Of a DNA stretch of 64,000 bases, positions 13,435-22,293 are shown in pieces. Numbering within the stretch: the stretch's first letter is position 1; the number at the start of each line of letters is the position of its first letter. The notes beneath the pieces were generated by a model. It did not search any database, was not told where the DNA came from, and worked only from the letters and a program-made list of their open reading frames with translations. A program made the translations under genes and the position numbers. This DNA comes from Halichoerus grypus (taxonomy: Eukaryota; Chordata; Mammalia; Carnivora; Phocidae): NCBI RefSeq assembly GCF_964656455.1, contig NC_135714.1:65125850-65189849 (forward strand), given 5' to 3'.

Positions 13435-16400
13435 ATCTTAAAAGAAATGAAGTGAATTCCCAGAATGTCAAAAACATTCATATTTGAATGTCTAAGGAAA
13501 ACGAATTCTAGCTATTATACCTATTATTTCCCATTTGGATTATTCTAATATCATCTCCCATAACATGACAGTGGATAAACAACTTGTGTGGTTGCCACAG
13601 CAAAGGGTGGCAAGGAACTTACCAGCTCTATGTGAGTCAGCTGCTGAGCCAGAGTGTAAGGGTCACTGCAGACAGTGATGATGTCCCTTTGTATGGACTG
13701 CGGCTTGGTCTTGAGAACCGTGAGCCGATCTGTGGACGTGGAGCTGATTTTTGCCAGGACTTCCTCATACTGGCTGAGTGTGGCCAGTTTGCGGATTAGA
13801 CACTGGATCATCTGCTGGACATTCTTCCTGTACGTCTGCCGGGGGATAAGCAAAGGATTACATCCTGGCTCTGCGTGTCGACTTTTGCCACCATGCAAAC
13901 TCAGAGACTGTGTTCTTAAGTGCTTTTACCCAGATGCTGGAGAACCACCAGGGCAGGTACAGGACGATTCAGCCTGGCTCTCATAGTTTGAGAGAGGTAC
14001 ATCACACATAAGGTGTCTTTTCAGACCTGTAAAATTTAGCTCTTTCCTCAGGCTGCTCTTGAGAGTACAATTCAGGTTGAGCCAGGAAAACCCCACAATG
14101 ACATTTTAGATTAGCTACTACATAGAAATCACTGCTCTTTGGGCTGGCATAGGAATGTCCTGCTTTACTTCTGGTAGGCTAAAATACGTTGATCTCCACT
14201 CAGAGCATCCTCTTCCTAACACTTTTTCTGTTGGGTCACCTTCTTGATTTCCCCACTCCTCTCATGCCCAGTCTCATTAGTCTGCAAGCACGGACGCCAA
14301 CCGGACTCCCCACTCCCCACCCCCCCAACCACCTTCCTGACTTCCACATAGGACATGGGTTACCACGACGAAGCAGTGGCTATTCATTTTTGGTATCTGA
14401 CCTCCCTTTGACTCATGTCCATTTCTCTCACATTCATGAGTCAGTGCTAACATTCGCAACCAACCAGACTCTTCCACGGGGCAGTTCTCCCTGTTACCAG
14501 TTGCCACCTGTCTGCTGCTGCATCATGCTAGAGCCATAACACTTAAGATCAGCTGGTTTCAAAAGCAATTCACGTATTAGAGATAAATGTCAATCTCTCG
14601 ACTTTTTACAACACTTGTTAAGTCAAAGAAATAACTTCACAATTGATCCATCCCCAGGGTACTGTTATCATGATAGAATTTACAGCGTTCTTTTATTCTT
14701 CCTTTTCTAGTCCCAGACTGCCAAACAAACAACATTCATCCTTGTAGGTAAATTACCTGAGAAAGGCACATGCGCTAACATGGTCCTTAAGTTAACAGCT
14801 CCAAAGGAGGGCAGCACCGGTGAACTGAGATGTGGAAAGGCCTATGGCTATGCTCCTCTGCGTAGTCAGACCCTTTTTAAAAGGTACTACACAGTATTAC
14901 TTTCTGAGATGAATTATTTGAAAACTGAATGGCAATCTTACCTACAAAAACCATATTATTTTACAGAGGCAATTTGGTTTACTAGAGCAAATTACGAAAA
15001 CTCAAATGAATAGATATTTGCATACTTAAGGAAAATTACAAATGCATCTGGAAATGATCAATTCTTATTTAGTCAAGGCAAAAGAGCATACACAGCCTTC
15101 TTTTTCTTTTCTTTCTCTCTACTTATCTGGCGTATATTCCACTTAGTTCTTTAAACTGGTCCATTAGATGACCTTTTTTTTTTCTCTATTATTCACAGAC
15201 CACCCTAAATCATCAATGAAATACCTAAGTGTTTAAAAAGTTGAACCTTCAAAAAAACCTATCTTCCAGCTAGCGTTAAGGTTATCAATTTAGAAGATGC
15301 TATCTATTTGGTAATATGCTTGTCACTCAAAGAAAATGTCTTTTTCTTTGGAATTTGAAGGAGTTCAAGATTGAATTAAGGGCTATTTTAAATCCCTCAT
15401 GGTGGGGTGAAGTAGGGGACAGGGGATGGGTAAAGCAAAACAGGTAAAGCTGGTCAAAAGGTACAAACTTATAGTTATAAAATAAATAATCATGGGGATG
15501 CAATGTACAGCATGGTGACTATAGTTAATAATACTGTACTGCATCTTTGAAATTTGCTAAGAGAATGGATCTTAAAGTTCTCATCAGAAGGAAAAAAATT
15601 CTGTAATTTTTTGTGTGGTGATGGATGTTAGTAATACTTATTGTAATCACTTCACAATATATGCAAATATCGAATCATCATGTTGTACACCTGAAACTAA
15701 TATAATATATGTCAATTACACCTCAATAAAAACAATAAATAGAAATAAAACAAAATAAAATAAATCCCTTGTCCCTATTTCCCTTGCTCTTCTGCTTTCA
15801 TCATCTTGAGTTACACTAAAAATCTATGAACTTAAATGGTTTCTTCAGCCCCCGTCCCAAATGTCATAATAAATATTCCCAGGTGACTCTGGTATGTAGC
15901 AAAGTGTCACAATCTATGCTCTACTGGCATATCTGGTGAAAGATTCTTATTCTACACTTTAAAATATGCTTTTTTAAGGGAAGAGGTTGAGGGATGTACA
16001 GTCAAGGATTCAGCTAGTGAGCAAAAGGCAGGAAGCTATATGGGGAAAATGTATACAACAGGGTGTAGGGTAAAGCTATTCAATAATAAAGAACTAGTGT
16101 GTGTGTGCGTGTGTGTGCGTGTGTGTGTGTGACAGAGACAGAGACAAAGAGACACACAGAGAAAGAGAGTATGTATGTATGACCTCTTTTAAAAGTTTCC
16201 TGCTGCCATTTGATTTCATTCCAAGCTTTGTGTTGTTAAGCATGCTTCCTTACTGAGTCATGAATTGCTAAATATGCACTTATTCTTTTTTATAACTTAA
16301 AATGCCAGTGACAGTAATTACCTGGCAAATAAAGATAGAATAAAGACCAGCCCCTTAAGGAAGAGAAAATTGCATTTTACCCACTGTAGTCATTTGTCAT

Positions 16401-19400
16401 GTAATTCAATCATTAGCTCCATTTCATGTTTCTTGCAGGCAAGTCCTAATAAACCACTTCATTTTGGGCAAATCCCCAGAGGGGAAACATATTAAGCCAA
16501 ATTATGCAGAACTGTCCTAGCAGATTCAGCAGAACCCGACAAAATTATATATAGGGAGCACCTGGATTCATTGACTGCCAAAAAAATTCCTAAAGTCTCG
16601 GGCAAGAAGCAACAAGTCTCAACCCAAGTCCATACTCCTTCCTGTGGAGGGAAATATTTTTTTCCTCTTCCAGTAACTGATTAGTTCGTTCATTCATTCA
16701 TTCAGTCAGTCATTCAAACACTACTGAATACCTGTGAAATGCCAGGCACTGAGCTAGTAGTTAAGGATGATATGATGAACAAAAGGGGCACAGCAAGGAG
16801 TCGGGGGAAAAACAAGTCATAAAAAAAAAAGCAAGTAATTACTAACCACAGAGTGCTATGAAGAAAACAGTGGTGAAAGCCAACAATGAGAGAGTTGCAG
16901 GGTGACTGTGGCTGGGGTGGTGAGGGAAGGTCTCTCTGAGGAGAGACACTTGAGCACATCACAGATACGTGGCCTGCCAAGCACAGAACTGAGGAAAGAG
17001 CATCCATCGCAGAATTTTAGAGCTGACAGGGATGTTAACACAGAGCAGTTACCTCTACAATTTACAGGAATCGGAGAAGAGGCAAGGAATTGAGGGAACC
17101 TGCTGAAGAACACTCAGATCAACCAGATGCCAAGTGTGGCCATGATTCTGAATACTGGACTGAAGGAGCCAAAGGAACAGTCTCTCCCGGTAAAACCCAA
17201 CCTGATCAAGGTAGGCGACTCTCGGCTGTTCGATCCCTAGGTTAATCAATTCCTTGGTTCGACCTGGCTTACCTTCTCATCTCCTCTTTTCACACTCAAA
17301 ACCATCTGAAAATCTTAAGGTTTATCAAGGATTTGCTATTAACAGAGGAGTGCTGACAGGAAGCCAGGTTAGAAGGTGGTGTGGCCCTTTGTATTTCCCC
17401 CCAACCCTAGAGTGGCTTGAGTCTGACAAAAAAAAAAAAAAAAAAGCGGACTGGATCCAATCTGGCTGACACAGATAGAAAGGATCTCCCTCATTGACTA
17501 CCACGACAAGAAAAACAAAAGGCCACCCATCTGGCACTTTCAGAACGCTAACTTTTTATCTGAAAAAGATTTTTAAGGTGTTCCTTTGGAAAGGATCAAG
17601 GGACCATTCCTACTTTTTAAAAAGGCAATAGAGGGAAGGGCAGTTGACTGACTATCAGGTTAAGCACCTAAATACAACTTAACTAAAATGCAGTACTGAC
17701 TGACTCCAGACTCAGCCTTCATATAAGAAAAAGTCCTTATGATGCCACTAATCTTTTGAGCATCTTGTCCTAAACTAAGTTCACTGAGCCAGGATTGACC
17801 CTGCCAAGCAACCCAATAGATATAACTCCTCTAATGTAAGATTGACTACAAAACTGCCCCGGGATACTCGACTTTTGCGTTTGTGAGTGAGGGACCTGCC
17901 AATTCATACCTGGCTAGAACCTGTCACAGGCAAACTGGCAAAATAATTTTAACAGTCATAACTTGCAAAATGACTCAGGAAACCACGCATTCAGCCTTAC
18001 AGATATAAATCATGGCTGTCTTGAGCACCAGGGTTCAATAGAATGTCATAAGGGAGCAGTAAAAGGGTTAAATCCATTTTCAGGAGGACATAACTGTAGG
18101 GAAGCAAGTAAAGTTTTTTAATTGCAAATCTTATATAATTTTTTAAGGTGGGGGAGAAATCGTATTAAAATACATTCACCAGAGGTAGACACAATAGATA
18201 GGGTATCTTGTTACATCTTTACAGCACACCACTGAAAGAGTGAGTTCTCAAGGACGGTACTCGTAATGCGAAAATTCATTTTAAGATGAATGAAAATCTG
18301 CCAAATGCTTCATCAGTCTTTTCCTGCATGAAAGTGTTGTATCTGCGCCTAAGAAACTTGTTCCCAGGGGCTCACTGGCAGCACAGAAACTACAAAGACA
18401 CCCTTGCCCAACAAGCCTCAACACAAAATATCAGCCCTCCAGGCCTGCTTCAAAGAGGATCACCTTGAATTTGTTACAGCTAGTTAATTCTTATCAAAGG
18501 CTCGAATGAGGGAAATGATATTTATGAAAGAGTATCCAAGAGACTCACTTTCTTTCTCCACCTATCCTAGGTGCTAGCCTTGAACCAACTTCCAAGCACC
18601 AAGAGACTTGGATCTTTTTCTGTCTTCTCTCCAGAAGAATGACCTTAGCTAATGACACATTAATTGTGTAGCCTCAGTTTTTTTTATCAAGGAGCATTTG
18701 TTATAAAAACTATACAGAGCAGTTTCCCCAATCTCATTCTACGCCCCCTAGATAAAGTCCTCCGTAAGAAAATTTTTAAAATTTCATTTAATTTAATGCC
18801 CTGAAGAATTAGTAGGTTTTCTCTTTCCTGATGGTGAAAATCACATAACCATCTGTATTTCTCTTTTACCTGGAGTTTATGCTCAAATCACAGCAGTCCT
18901 GTCCTACTAGACTGCTTCTCAACATGAGCCTATTTGTTTTCTCCCTTCCATAGTACAAAGTACTATGTATCAATGTACAACTTGTTATCTGTTAATATGT
19001 TACTGTGTTATTTATTTGATATCTATTTGTGTTTAGATCTATTAATATGATATGTATTATCATACATGATATGTAACTTTCTATGTGAAATCTTCTTAGA
19101 AGGAAGAAGAGTATAAGTAAAATTGAAACACACTTGCAATGTGAATCCTATGCATGGATTGACATGAACATACCCCCAAATTAATCACATAAAACTCCAG
19201 ATGATAGCCCTTAGAAGTGGGATTGTATAATCATTCCCATTCGACACACCAAACAGGCCACTATGCTATGTCGAAGACTTGCCCAAAGGCAACACAGAAA
19301 GGAAGAAGTGAAGATTGTGATACATAATTCAGCACCAGTTCCCACCAAGGCTCGGCCCTGGAAATTCAAGTGCTTTTGCTAAAATTCAGGATACCAACCT

Positions 19401-22287
19401 CCTCGCCACTAGCTATTCGGTGAGCCAGATCTTTTAAGTTTCTCATCATTCTTTCATCCCGAAAATCATAAGGAAACGTTTCCGTCCATTCTGTCAGGAG
19501 TTGAAGGATTTTGGGTGCAATTTTTCTTATCTGGTTCTGGGGAGAAAAAGCAAATCTCATTCAGTGATCTCTATCACCATGGACTGCAACAAATCAATAA
19601 CTGCGAACAGAGTCACTGGAAAACTTCTAGTACAAAGTCTTTGGGGTTGACGAAGAAGTCTAGTTCCCCTTCCCCAAGTCAATGCCAAGTACCACCAGCT
19701 TAAGGCAGGACCTAGGGATCTTCCATGGCCTTAAATTTATATTATGGGCATTTGTTTGTTTGGCATGAAGGACATGATAGTTTATTTTAAAAAATCCAAC
19801 CACACTGATCATAATGACCAGCATACACATTTCGAAGACTTTTCTCTTGGGTATTAACATTGCAGTATTTTTATATACTGAAATGTTTCAGTAGGACCAA
19901 GAATGTTAGAGAAATAAAGATCTTAGATGAAAGTGAACACTAATAATTCCGGTGTCCAACCCTATCTTGAGTTCTGTAGCCCATTCCCAGTGCCCTTTGC
20001 ACAGCCATGATACCATTAATGCCCTTCAGCCTGGGGGGAAGGAAACCAACTTCACAAAATCTAAGCGGCAGAGTAACCATGCCTAATAGACAAAATGGTA
20101 AATTTCAAAACCCATCATTACCTTATCGCTATTAGGATCACTTAGTCTCTGGTGCTCAACACATAAGTGGCAAACTTTGGCCATTAACTCATACGGATGC
20201 ATAAATAACCGAGAACTGAGTAGGAAGGTAAATATGTACGTTCTCTGTGGCAAGAGAAAAAAAAAATCATTACGGTTACATTCTCTCCGAAACTAATATC
20301 TTTCCTATAGTTTATACATCTTATTTCATTAAGTTCTGTTGATCAAAGTTAATACGCTGCAGTTTCAAAAGTAATGCTTCATAGTAAAACACCTTAAGAT
20401 GGATTTTTCCTTTGCCTTCTGATGTATCTCTTCCCTTAAACCATACTAAAAATTACAGAAGTTACAAGATTAGTTTATCTACTGAAATTATTCAAAGCAC
20501 ACTTTCACATCTTTCCTCTGGGAGCCAGGACACCAGGACACATAACTCATTCTAGGTAAGAAGAATGAAATTCAGCCCAGAGAAATAGATCTAACTTAAA
20601 TATACCACCCATACAGAATCTTGTTCTGGGTCCAAATATTATGATAACTCAGTGGAAACCAAAAAAACACCCAACCACAAGAGCTCAAGAAGTCTCCAGT
20701 GTGTCCAGCGTGGCACGCAGCCGTGTCTGTAAGCTTGTGCTGGAACATTCAAACGCGGGCTTTCAAGTAATCTGTTTCCTTGCTCAAAGGCTAAGCAATT
20801 TGATGAAACACAGTATCACACTATACACTTTTCTTTAACTACATTGTCTCCCAAGAAGCCAGTAACGAAGTAGGGTTTATTTGTTATAATAGTTTCAGAC
20901 TCCCAGTGAAAAGAGAAATTCCAGGGTTTTTGTGTTTTTTTTAAGCCCCCCCCCCCCCCCAGGCATCTTTACTAGCTCATAAACACTTACAGGGCTGAAC
21001 AAGGGATTCCTTTTACTTTTGATTACAAGTTTTCCCTGTGTGGCAACATATTTCAAAATGCTATGTAACAAATCACACAGAGAGATAACTCAGGAAGAAA
21101 CACTATGGTGAATTACAGTGGCAAGCACAAACTATCCTTCGCACACCAAGGTCATTATTATATTTATAAAAACACATGAATCTAGTGTCTAGATCATTTC
21201 ATGAAGTCCTTATCAACAACCAGCTGCTGTTGAGTAACAGGGGCAGCTGTGGCACAAGCAAAGGGGGAGAAAAACACCACTTGCCCAGAAACAGAAAAAC
21301 CTAAGTTTGATTGCTGATGCTGGGGGTGAGACCGTGTGTGGATTACTCAACATTCTGAATTTCAGTGCTCTCCTCTCTGGCCTCTTGGAATTGCCGTAGA
21401 GAAAATGTAAATGAATTCCTTAGATTAGAAAGTATCATCTAGGGGCGCCTGGGTGGCTCAGTCGTTAAGCATCTGCCTTCGGCTCAGGTCATGATGCCGG
21501 GGTGCTGGGATCAAGCCCCGCATCGGGCTCCCTGCTCCGCGGGAAGCCTGCTTCTCTCTCTCCCACTCCCCCTGCTTGTGTTTCCTCTCTCGCTATATCT
21601 CTCTCTGTCAAATAAATAAATAAAATCTTTTTAAAAAATTAAAAAAAAAAGAAAATATCATCTATATAAATGCCAGCTATCAAAGTAAAACATAAGCAAC
21701 CTATAAAGAACTGCATCTTGAATATGACTGTTGATCTCCTTTCTATGAAGTTTTCCTGTCAAACTTCACTTTTCTCAGCATAGTGATGGTCTTGGAAACA
21801 AAACAAGGCATTAAATATTCTAGGAGTATCCAATGTCCTCTGGCGTTTCTATGTAATGACCAATGTATATGCATGAATTAAACGTACAGATACTTCACTT
21901 AGATGGTATCTGACCGTCTACAGTGTGGTACCAGCCCTGAAAAGAAACTGATATGCAGACAATAACCAAAATCTGAATCATAAGCAGGCTCAACTTGATC
22001 TCAAAATACTCAATGATCAATACGCATTTTCTTATTTGGGAGAAATTCTTAGCAACCCAGATATTCTGAAGAATAACAAGGATGTGTTTCAGAGGAATAG
22101 GGATACATACATCTGGATAATAATCCACATTAGGTACTAAGTGCTGGATGAGTGCTTCCAGAGAGCCGGAGAGGAGGTTGTTGTCATGGTAATACAGCCC
22201 TCCGCAGCTGTCGTCCGCAGCCTGATAGAGGTTTCGGTTGTAACCACTGCTGTCAAACATTGCTGAAAAGGGAGGAGTCTGAGGCAT
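1228..22287 (-). CDS. RASGEF1B: RASGEF1B, Rap2-directed RasGEF (spliced gene, 12 coding exons, last exon off window)
   Basis: Joining the twelve GT/AG-bounded exons listed separately gives one continuous frame of about 465 residues starting MPQTPPFSAMF and ending near DRWKSL. I recognise it as RASGEF1B (about 473 residues in human), so only about 8 C-terminal residues are missing. The layout is an N-terminal RasGEF-N/REM region (about residues 34-160, exons 2-5) followed by a CDC25-type catalytic region (about 200-455, exons 5-13) with motifs such as QQLTHIE, YVEWFNRLSYLVATEI and NFNSLMAI. RASGEF1A and RASGEF1B are known to promote GDP/GTP exchange on Rap2, and RASGEF1B is known as a Toll-like-receptor-inducible gene in macrophages. 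No frameshift, premature stop or non-canonical splice site is seen. The paralogues RASGEF1A and RASGEF1C are less likely because the N-terminus and the catalytic segments match my memory of the B form; I could not align them. Confidence 0.96.
1301..2466 (-). other. Intron 12
   Basis: This is AT-rich intronic sequence of 1166 nt. It has T-rich runs near 2095-2116. I recognise no repeat or RNA gene. Confidence 0.85.
2467..2590 (-). CDS. RASGEF1B: RASGEF1B exon 12 (residues 400-440 plus first base of 441)
   Basis: The exon is 124 nt with acceptor 'cttag' and a consensus donor 'gtgagt'. It encodes KFWELAKQVSEFMTWKQV through TVPVFSED and ends in phase 1. It forms the last helices of the catalytic domain. 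Confidence 0.95.
2591..2941 (-). other. Intron 11
   Basis: A short 351-nt intron with no recognised element. Confidence 0.85.
2942..3037 (-). CDS. RASGEF1B: RASGEF1B exon 11 (residues 368-399)
   Basis: The exon is 96 nt (32 codons), phase 0-0, with acceptor 'tctag' and donor 'gtaagg'. It encodes IVIPFFSLLIKDIYFLNEG through NGHVNFE. P.....L.KD..FL.EG..N is a RasGEF catalytic signature. Confidence 0.96.
4545..4830 (-). repeat. Old hAT-Charlie-type DNA transposon fragment
   Basis: On the minus strand the right part reads like the common mammalian element beginning 'caggggttggcaaacttttt' and continuing with 'gggccaga' and 'aaatattttaggctttg'. The exact family name is not certain. Confidence 0.65.
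4846..4935 (+). repeat. MIR fragment
   Basis: 'ctagtttcctcaccttaaaatggg' followed by 'gtgaggattaaat' matches the MIR core to 3' part. Confidence 0.65.
5254..5297. repeat. (TA)n-(GA)n microsatellite
   Basis: Interrupted TA dinucleotides are followed directly by GAGAGA. It sits at the edge of the L1 fragment. Confidence 0.9.
5300..5605 (-). repeat. L1 fragment (ORF2 3' end), antisense on plus strand
   Basis: The plus strand reads 'gaataatattccattgtgta' and 'ggctattgtaaatcatgctgcaa', the complement of the well-known L1 ORF2 C-terminal/3' region. It is truncated and decayed. Confidence 0.8.
5939..6064 (-). repeat. SINEC tRNA-derived head, truncated, minus strand
   Basis: The complement of a SINE head: 'agattttattcgtttaagta', 'cgtggggcctgaacccacga' and 'ctgagccagccaggcacccc'. 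It lacks the CT-rich body and is more diverged than its neighbour, so it is probably an older subfamily. Confidence 0.85.
6088..6283 (+). repeat. SINEC, full length
   Basis: Complete element with an (AATA)n/AATCTTTAAAA tail. A perfect 14-bp target-site duplication 'atattcttaattca' occurs at 6074-6087 and 6284-6297. Confidence 0.97.
8249..8344 (-). CDS. RASGEF1B: RASGEF1B exon 10 (residues 336-367)
   Basis: The exon is 96 nt (32 codons), phase 0-0, with acceptor 'ggacag' and donor 'gtatgt'. It encodes HQMDPSSNFYNYRTALRG through SSREK. The D.S.NF..YR..L pattern is the usual catalytic-domain segment before the hairpin region. Confidence 0.95.
8345..9646 (-). other. Intron 9
   Basis: A 1.3-kb intron with one SINEC; the rest is unique AT-rich DNA. 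Confidence 0.85.
8446..8649 (+). repeat. SINEC, full length, older copy
   Basis: A diverged head ('ggggtgcctaggtagcatag'), CT-rich body and A-rich tail, flanked by the near-perfect duplication 'attgcaatagg' at about 8432 and 8650. Confidence 0.95.
9647..9726 (-). CDS. RASGEF1B: RASGEF1B exon 9 (residues 309-335)
   Basis: The exon is 80 nt. It starts with the last two bases of the split Ser codon and encodes GMNMSPVSRLKKTWAKV through KFDVLE; the donor is 'gtatgt'. The SPV.RLKKTW motif is a conserved RasGEF helix. Exons 8 and 9 together are 183 nt, so the frame is kept. Confidence 0.95.
9727..11214 (-). other. Intron 8
   Basis: A 1.5-kb intron holding an antisense L1 fragment. The remainder has no recognised element. 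Confidence 0.85.
9875..10275 (-). repeat. L1 ORF2 fragment, antisense on plus strand
   Basis: The plus strand reads 'tcccaccaataatatatgag', 'ttaatttgtatttctctgat' and 'gagtctggatacaagttctt', the complement of a central-to-3' L1 ORF2 segment with many decayed positions. Confidence 0.7.
11215..11317 (-). CDS. RASGEF1B: RASGEF1B exon 8 (residues 275-308 plus first base of 309)
   Basis: The exon is 103 nt with acceptor 'atacag' and a consensus donor 'gtgagt'. It encodes PVKKKHRARMIEYFIDVA through FNSLMAII and ends with the first base of a Ser codon (phase 1). It holds the central catalytic block (RA.MI.YFI..A..C...NFNS.MAI), which is characteristic of RasGEFs. Confidence 0.96.
11434..11529 (-). 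CDS. RASGEF1B: RASGEF1B exon 7 (residues 243-274)
   Basis: The exon is 96 nt (32 codons), phase 0-0, with acceptor 'ctgtag' and donor 'gtgagg'. It encodes SCYSERKKTRNLEAYVEW through VATEICM. The N.....W.N.LS..V..EI pattern is a conserved CDC25-domain block. The following intron 7 is only 116 nt. Confidence 0.95.
11530..12894 (-). other. Intron 6
   Basis: 1365 nt. Apart from an A-run at about 11567-11583, nothing was recognised. Confidence 0.85.
12895..12969 (-). CDS. RASGEF1B: RASGEF1B exon 6 (residues 218-242)
   Basis: The exon is 75 nt (25 codons), phase 0-0, with acceptor 'tttcag' and donor 'gtaaat'. It encodes ERLHYIGPEEFVQAF through PLDNDK. It lies early in the catalytic domain, where many RasGEFs have an I.PEEF..A-type motif. 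Confidence 0.95.
12970..13622 (-). other. Intron 5
   Basis: 653 nt. Most of its right part is unique sequence around one SINEC. Confidence 0.85.
13260..13445 (+). repeat. SINEC with internal deletion
   Basis: The usual head is followed by 'ggctccggggatcaagcccc', which lacks the 'aggtcatgatc...' stretch found in sister copies. It has a long (AATA)n tail (about 13401-13436) and the duplication 'agtgaattcc' on both sides. Confidence 0.95.
13623..13835 (-). CDS. RASGEF1B: RASGEF1B exon 5 (residues 147-217)
   Basis: The exon is 213 nt (71 codons), phase 0-0, with acceptor 'ccggcag' and a consensus donor 'gtaagt'. It encodes TYRKNVQQMIQCLIRKL through LAQQLTHIEL. It links the RasGEF-N region to the catalytic domain; the DPYTLAQQLTHIEL stretch is the usual opening of a CDC25-type RasGEF domain. 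Confidence 0.96.
15450..15766 (+). repeat. L1 3'UTR fragment
   Basis: 'tgactatagttaataatact', 'atcatgttgtacacctgaaa' and 'caattacacctcaataaaaa' followed by an A-rich tail match the 3' end of older (L1M-type) LINE-1 elements. Confidence 0.8.
16097..16135. repeat. (GT)n microsatellite
   Basis: About 17 GT/GC-interrupted dinucleotides, followed by purine-rich GAGACA repeats to about 16170. Confidence 0.9.
16695..16960 (+). repeat. L2-type LINE fragment
   Basis: 'aatgccaggcactgagctag', 'gagtgctatgaagaaaacag' and 'ggaaggtctctctgaggaga' match the widespread L2-like 3' sequence pattern. Confidence 0.6.
19399..19536 (-). CDS. RASGEF1B: RASGEF1B exon 4 (residues 101-146)
   Basis: The exon is 138 nt (46 codons), phase 0-0, with acceptor 'ccccag' and donor 'gttggt'. 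It encodes NQIRKIAPKILQLLTEW through HRIASGEE, within the RasGEF-N region. It is the last exon of the segment that forms circRasGEF1B in mouse. Confidence 0.95.
19537..20121 (-). other. Intron 3
   Basis: 585 nt; nothing recognised. Confidence 0.85.
20122..20244 (-). CDS. RASGEF1B: RASGEF1B exon 3 (residues 60-100)
   Basis: The exon is 123 nt (41 codons), phase 0-0, with acceptor 'ccacag' and donor 'gtaatg'. It encodes RTYIFTFLLSSRLFMHPYEL through SDPNSDK, the RasGEF-N helical core. The boundaries follow from the protein frame continuing directly from exon 2. Confidence 0.95.
20245..22110 (-). other. Intron 2
   Basis: 1866 nt. It contains a pure C-run at about 20947-20960 and one SINEC. Confidence 0.85.
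21442..21650 (+). repeat. SINEC, full length
   Basis: Typical head and body with 'cgctatatctctctctgtca' before the (AATA)n/A-rich tail. It is flanked by imperfect duplications 'gaaagtatcatct' and 'gaaaatatcatct'. Confidence 0.96.
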
Positions 22288-22293
22288 GCTTTC
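22111..22293 (-). CDS. RASGEF1B: RASGEF1B exon 2 (start codon; residues 1-59)
   Basis: The acceptor 'cattttag' precedes GAAAGC-ATG; the ATG is at 22287-22285, with A at -3 (good Kozak). The coding part is 177 nt and ends YYPD before the donor 'gtatgt' (22110-22105), phase 0. It includes the start of the RasGEF-N region (GSLEALIQHLVPNVDYYP). The 5'UTR part is only 6 nt, in frame and without a stop, so a non-coding exon 1 must lie upstream. The total is 183 nt. In mouse this is the first exon of the circular RNA circRasGEF1B (established knowledge, recalled). Confidence 0.95.

Larger units (their letters stand above)
13836..19398 (-). other. Intron 4
   Basis: A 5.6-kb intron downstream of the exon 2-4 segment. 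It holds an L1 3' end, a (GT)n microsatellite and an L2-type repeat. No SINEC is seen here. Confidence 0.85.

Noticed and set aside
13675..13986. A 103-codon plus-strand ORF across exon 5
   Set aside because: It is the antisense shadow of the RASGEF1B exon.
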